From: an uncultured Ruminococcus sp.
GTDB taxonomy: Bacteria; Bacillota; Clostridia; Oscillospirales; Acutalibacteraceae
Reading direction: 5' to 3'
Length of the DNA stretch: 7,922 nucleotides
NCBI GenBank assembly: GCA_902802975.1
Contig: CADCOF010000178.1
Location: 1 to 7,922 of the forward strand
The notes beneath the pieces are model-generated. The model saw only the letters and a program-made list of their open reading frames with translations. It was not told where the DNA came from and searched no databases. Each line of letters begins with the position of its first letter. The stretch's first letter is position 1. Positions 5,101 through 7,922 of this stretch are shown in pieces. The translations under genes and the position numbers were made by a program.

Positions 5101-7770
5101 GTTGAAAATCTCGATTATGAGATCAGCTATCAGGGAAATACAACCGTAGGAAAACAGGCTAAGATTATTATCACCGGTATGGGTCAGTACAAAGGCTCAA
5201 AGCAGTTTGCGTTTACCATAGCACCCAGACCGATTAGCGATGAAGAAGTAACCATTGAATACGAAACTCCGAAGCAGGCAATGAAGAAGGCTACCATTCA
5301 GGATAACCTCAGAGTTGAATGCTCAACTATCCCGCTTACGGAAGGTGTTGATTACAAGGTAACTTATCAGAACAACACAAAGCTTGGAAAGGCAACAATG
5401 GTTGTTTCCGGTATTGGCAAGTACAATGGCTCCGTATCGAAGGAGTTCGAGATTACCTGTGATCATCACGAGATTATTAATCCGATCATAACACCCGCAA
5501 CATACACCGAACCAGGCGATGAATTCGGCACATGCGCTATCTGCGGACAGAAGGAAGTTCATAGATACATTCCGCCGCTTTCTCAGTCGGCAAACCCGGC
5601 ACAGTCCATCACATTTGAGCGTCAGTTCTACGGTGTTGAGGCACCGAAGGGCAGCACTGTGATCACACCTGTTCTTGTAGGCACAGACCCGTCACAGCCG
5701 GCTACAGATGCTCTCAGATGGTCTTCATCCAACCCGAAGGTTGCAACAGTAGAGCCTGAGTATGACGAAAACGGAAATCTCACCGGCAATGCGGTAGTTA
5801 CCGGCGTTTCAAAGGGCACAACTACAATTACAGTATTCGGCGAAAAAGAAGATGTAACAGCAACTTGCGAAGTTAAGGTACTTACTCCGATAACGAAGGT
5901 TGACCTCGTCAGCAAGAGAGTAGATACAAGAGTAAGCGTTCCTGTTGAAGTAAACGCAACTATCGAGCCAAGCAGTTCCGAGGACGAGCTTGTATGGTCT
6001 GTTCTTGATCCGACAATCGCGTCTGTTGAACCCGGCACGGCAAAGGGCAATATGACAGCAATTGTTACAGGACTTAAGACAGGTTCGACAAGACTTATCG
6101 TTAAAGGTAAGTATACAGATTATACAAATACATTTGATATTAAAGTAACAGATAGAATTGTGTCGGATAACATGTCTATTACAGCTCAGAGAGGTGACAA
6201 CGTTGAAGAGCAGGATAGAATCCCCGCAGGTCTTGAAGGTACTATCCCGACATACAAGTGCTTCTCAACAGATGACATTAAATTCCATGCACAGCTTATG
6301 GACGATAGCGGCGGCAGTGCAGACGGTACTGTTATTTGGAAAGTAATAAATAACTCCGGCGAAAATGTAACTGCACCGCAGGATTCGAAAACAGGCGAGA
6401 CTCTCTTTGATATCAACAAAGAGTACGAAGGCTTGACATTCCCCATACATGCAGCGTCTCTCGGAACGGTAACAATTTCCGCTCATTCGAAGGAAGACCC
6501 CGCTATCAGCTTTAAGTTTAACCTTGAGATAGCAAAACGCTGCGACACAGTCACAGTAATGGACAACTACGACAGAGTTGTAAGAAACAAATCAATCAAT
6601 GTTGGCGATACATTCTATACAAAGGCAGTTTTGAAGACAAACGACCCGACATTCCCGTTTGACCACGGCGACGCTGTAAAGAGTTGGGTATCCTCCGATG
6701 AGTCTGTTGCAACAGTAGACAGTGACGGTACAATAAGAGGTATTTCAAACGGTAAGGCAACGATCAAGGTTACAGCTCTTTCGGGCAAATTTGCAACTGT
6801 TACAATTAACGTGTTCACAACAACCAGCGTATATATCAACGGACTTGAGGCTCCGTCCGACGGATCAGATCTTGTATCCGAGAAAGAAATCAACAAAACC
6901 TTTGACATGACTGTAAATTATACAGCTATAGTCAGAGATCAGAACGAAAGTACCGTTCAGAATGTTGACTGCATCTGGGTATCATCGAATCCCGAAGTAG
7001 CAACGGTAGAAGGTTCAACCGGTGCAGTTCACCTTTTAGATGTAGGTGAAACAGTGATCACGGTATCTTCAGGTGCAAAGAGCAGAAGTTTCACGCTGAG
7101 AGTTGTTTCTCCATACAGAAACATTATCTACGATCCGATCAAGATGTACTATGACCCGACAGTCACTGAGTACAAGCCTGATTTGATATTCCTTATGGGT
7201 TCCCACGTTCTTGAAGAGGGTACAGACTATATTCTTACAGATTTCGAGAACAATAAGGGTATCGGCAGAGCGTCGTTTAAGATTAAGCTTCTCGGATACT
7301 ACACAGGCGAAGGCAAGATCAATTACACGATTGAGAAGAGACCTTTGAGCGATGAGGAAGTTAAGGTATCTAATATAGGCACTCAGGATTACACGGGCAA
7401 GCCGGTTCAGCCAAAAGTAAAAGTAACTCTCAAGGGAGTAACGCTTGAAGAAGGTACGGATTATACGATATCTTACAAGAACAACACCGAAGAGGGTACG
7501 GCAACGGCTACTATCACCGGTAAGGGTCAGTATTATTCCGGCTCAAGAGCAATTGAGTTCAAGATCAAGAAGAACTACTCCGGCGTAATGGGCGATATGG
7601 ACGATGACGGCGTTCTCACATCGGGCGACGCATTGACAATCCTCAGAAAGTCTGTAGGACTTGCAGAGCTTGACGCAGTTAAGACGAAGCTTGCCGATCT
7701 TGACAATGACGGAAGCATCACATCTGCAGACGCACTCACAGTTCTCCGCAAGAGTGTAGGTCTCGCATAG
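2029..7770 (+). CDS. Secreted multi-Ig-like-domain protein with C-terminal dockerin
   Basis: This 1,913-residue extracellular protein has no recognised enzyme domain. A signal peptide covers residues 1-36: Lys/Arg-rich start, hydrophobic core at about 13-28, and a probable cut after A34-N35-A36. Residues 37-483 are largely unrecognised, but contain stretches resembling degenerate Ig-like strands; 'PAKD' boundaries occur at 195-198 and 482-486. Then come two copies of a large super-repeat (484-1144 and 1191-1849). Each has five Ig-like modules, several clearly BIG2-like (W.S.N..ats/ATV...G.itg...G.a.I.V), and two modules with DYxxSYxNNT...GxGxYxGS. Between the copies, C1144, H1146, H1147, C1169 and C1172 form a Cys/His cluster. 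A type I dockerin ends the chain (1855-1913). No sortase motif, SLH domain, transmembrane anchor or cohesin was seen, so attachment presumably depends on a cohesin partner. A structural or adhesive role is inferred. It has its own promoter and looks monocistronic. Confidence 0.93.
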   Translation: MAKKKIMPGLKRSIAVFSSLALLMSATSPVYMQANAAVADAVVSADNEDGRASKIYIYDEYGNDISDTPIIYLDNSSGAGQATRKRITVKIVNPDQPVNEYIKGWLPDGGTTNKNASIAASWISQGFDPNDPKTFVGVCEISASNVSYEKITDPYTGAERYMKQDNSYAPGKSYVIFTSQHGGVSRQLDVVVQEPAKDFVVYRSTSDGKKAKLDLNDENFQNAHPGLLTTANHKYRFTSELVTDHSKSSPEYLDKVEWYVFESGDDGDTPTNFRVTDKAEISQDGVFTPKKNGVVWIVACIAPTAAAAKKQEMVNKAIANGLISGDQIHSLTVDEYLREWVGSNLDDSYSLSNNTDLIKYYFSTPVSPFNQTITDRPFAIGEKLRYIWRYGVDKDTGVLSLKYDNEGNPEYAKTTVPFEGIRDGYFGLKEGYRLTTVYDFKTKDYKNVLLNEPQMNASHTNIKYYPIINTPKYINITIREENPAKDLRISKYPSFMEPGEVAQLELTATPTNNVHVDGHEAGATDEWRWVSENEDIVSIDENGVITAKKEGTASIKVYGETQRDDGSYVSAGCTVQVITKATDLRVTPSPTSTRVGVPVILTATANPESSTDRIIWESTNEEIATVTPTVEGAYTNVQTARVVGVKEGTCEIIARSEASGVEANRCKVTVGARNESDALKLTTPTAAGATDVINDLDVFTLQTLTINGRLVTDDGETSADDTVHWEVLDNDNLNVEVLDQTAESITLRGQIKGTIFVRAMSQAQYEEYEKDPSKGLPTTTKTVAVHVKRSCNTVDLRQDTTVIKTKNLNVNTGLQLNADLRLNSNKPYDHDDTVSYWMSSDPDIVTVDNTGYITAKKNGVAYVYAYSKSGVQGSVKVTAFTTIGVKINAVGAAADPDNDDMFTKEITTNSELKATFNFGCTITDQNDKAISADCKWTSSNPAVAQISDKGVLTVTDIGETLVTLYSGTLREDCLVKVSAPLNAAMCEDIAPILYTPTIASYEPHPTFKVYSKDENGNSIEMHELVENLDYEISYQGNTTVGKQAKIIITGMGQYKGSKQFAFTIAPRPISDEEVTIEYETPKQAMKKATIQDNLRVECSTIPLTEGVDYKVTYQNNTKLGKATMVVSGIGKYNGSVSKEFEITCDHHEIINPIITPATYTEPGDEFGTCAICGQKEVHRYIPPLSQSANPAQSITFERQFYGVEAPKGSTVITPVLVGTDPSQPATDALRWSSSNPKVATVEPEYDENGNLTGNAVVTGVSKGTTTITVFGEKEDVTATCEVKVLTPITKVDLVSKRVDTRVSVPVEVNATIEPSSSEDELVWSVLDPTIASVEPGTAKGNMTAIVTGLKTGSTRLIVKGKYTDYTNTFDIKVTDRIVSDNMSITAQRGDNVEEQDRIPAGLEGTIPTYKCFSTDDIKFHAQLMDDSGGSADGTVIWKVINNSGENVTAPQDSKTGETLFDINKEYEGLTFPIHAASLGTVTISAHSKEDPAISFKFNLEIAKRCDTVTVMDNYDRVVRNKSINVGDTFYTKAVLKTNDPTFPFDHGDAVKSWVSSDESVATVDSDGTIRGISNGKATIKVTALSGKFATVTINVFTTTSVYINGLEAPSDGSDLVSEKEINKTFDMTVNYTAIVRDQNESTVQNVDCIWVSSNPEVATVEGSTGAVHLLDVGETVITVSSGAKSRSFTLRVVSPYRNIIYDPIKMYYDPTVTEYKPDLIFLMGSHVLEEGTDYILTDFENNKGIGRASFKIKLLGYYTGEGKINYTIEKRPLSDEEVKVSNIGTQDYTGKPVQPKVKVTLKGVTLEEGTDYTISYKNNTEEGTATATITGKGQYYSGSRAIEFKIKKNYSGVMGDMDDDGVLTSGDALTILRKSVGLAELDAVKTKLADLDNDGSITSADALTVLRKSVGLA
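3478..5460 (+). repeat. Coding super-repeat, copy A
   Basis: Residues 484-1144 consist of Ig-like modules at about 484-579, 581-671, 674-791, 792-880 and 881-980, then two DYxxSYxNNT modules at about 981-1070 and 1071-1144. Module order and short marker strings match copy B: TRVGVPV/TRVSVPV, 'CNTV'/'CDTV' at the start of module 4, FTT before module 5, D(I/V)GET in module 5 and RP(I/L)SDEEV between modules 6 and 7. Module limits are approximate, judged by eye. Confidence 0.8.
5599..7575 (+). repeat. Coding super-repeat, copy B
   Basis: Residues 1191-1849 consist of Ig-like modules at about 1191-1285, 1287-1374, 1375-1505, 1506-1596 and 1597-1695, then two DYxxSYxNNT-type modules at about 1696-1774 and 1775-1849. 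The offset from copy A stays between about 704 and 716 residues along the full length, showing one duplication of the whole seven-module block. The first DY module of copy B is degraded (DYILTDFENN). Sequence divergence is considerable, so the duplication is old. Confidence 0.8.
7591..7767 (+). other. Type I dockerin domain
   Basis: Residues 1855-1913 contain two F-hand-like calcium loops with helices. Loop 1 has Asp at 1856, 1858, 1860 and 1867; loop 2 has Asp at 1890, 1892, 1894 and 1901. Each is followed by ADAL/GDAL and L-RKSVGL. The two halves are almost identical (SG versus SA at loop positions 10-11, and RKS in both helices). In known type I dockerins such symmetry allows two binding orientations on cohesin. 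The domain ends at the stop codon, the usual cellulosomal arrangement. Confidence 0.92.
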
Positions 7771-7772
7771 CG

Positions 7773-7788
7773 GCGGCCAAGCGGCCGC
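7773..7788. other. Small G+C hairpin just after the stop codon
   Basis: GCGGCC (7773-7778) pairs with GGCCGC (7783-7788) around a 4-nt loop, two bases after the TAG. No T-tract follows, so alone it is a poor intrinsic terminator. It may protect the mRNA end or belong to the G+C-rich repeat material that follows. Confidence 0.45.
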
Positions 7789-7829
7789 GGGCAGTTCGCG
7801 CACGGACTGATTGAATACAAATAGCATAA

Positions 7830-7876
7830 GGCACGCGCCCTACTTTTATGTTGGACGCGTGCCATTTATTTGATTT
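7830..7876 (+). terminator. Hairpin with T-rich tail, likely terminator of the large gene
   Basis: GGCACGCG (7830-7837) pairs perfectly with CGCGTGCC (7856-7863), extendable to 11 bp with one mismatch, around a 12-18 nt loop. The downstream sequence ATTTATTTGATTTT is T-rich but not a pure T-tract. The hairpin shares its core with the one at 133-161 and overlaps the start of composite repeat copy 3, so a repeat element may serve as the terminator. Confidence 0.5.
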
Positions 7877-7922
7877 TATGAAAAATTTATGTGCGCGTAT
7901 TGGGAGCGGCGGCACGCCGCCC
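7847..7922 (+). repeat. Composite intergenic repeat, copy 3 (cut by window edge)
   Basis: GTTGGACGCG at 7850-7859 is followed after an A/T spacer by GCGTAT at 7895-7900. The spacing from unit start is 48 nt, against 47 nt in copies 1 and 2. The last 35 bases (7888-7922) are identical to 232-266 of copy 1. The unit presumably continues into GCCGCCC runs beyond the window. Confidence 0.75.

Noticed and set aside
7781..7788. GCGGCCGC palindrome (a rare-cutter site) next to the stop codon as a cloning scar
   Set aside because: It is part of a natural 6-bp hairpin in G+C-rich repeat material, and no vector-like sequence is nearby.

Overview
The window looks like a chromosomal segment from a gut or rumen Firmicute of the Ruminococcus group (Oscillospiraceae). 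The evidence is a C-terminal type I dockerin on a large secreted protein with many bacterial Ig-like (BIG2-type) modules, A/T-rich intergenic DNA with Gram-positive-style promoters and AAGGAG ribosome binding sites, and coding DNA of medium G+C. The genus is an inference; no rRNA or other marker is present.

Layout. Positions 1-518 hold no convincing gene. They contain an AATTGCG-rich low-complexity array, a G+C-rich hairpin, two tandem copies of a composite intergenic repeat (period 101 bp), and a full-consensus promoter (TTGACA-17-TATAAT). Positions 519-1589 encode a branched-chain amino acid aminotransferase (ilvE), read from a GTG start and closed by a strong intrinsic terminator at 1700-1732. 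Positions 1733-2028 carry a second promoter with consensus hexamers (18-nt spacer) and a leader of about 170 nt whose two ends can pair over 9 bp. Positions 2029-7770 encode a 1,913-residue secreted protein. Positions 7771-7922 hold hairpins and a third copy of the composite repeat, cut by the window edge.

The large protein is the most notable content. It has a signal peptide, about 450 residues of largely unrecognised N-terminal sequence, two copies of a roughly 660-residue super-repeat (each five Ig-like modules followed by two 'DYxxSYxNNT...GxGxYxGS' modules), a short Cys/His-containing linker between the copies, and a dockerin at the extreme C-terminus. No catalytic domain, sortase signal, SLH domain or cohesin was seen. 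The simplest reading is a non-catalytic, cellulosome-type or cell-surface structural or adhesive protein that docks onto a cohesin-bearing scaffoldin.

The two genes look like independent transcription units with no functional link: one is cytoplasmic amino acid metabolism, the other an extracellular protein. I do not see a defence system, mobile element with a transposase, CRISPR array, tRNA or rRNA. The strongest candidates for something undescribed are the composite dispersed repeat, the super-repeat architecture with its unrecognised N-terminus, and the possibly structured leader.
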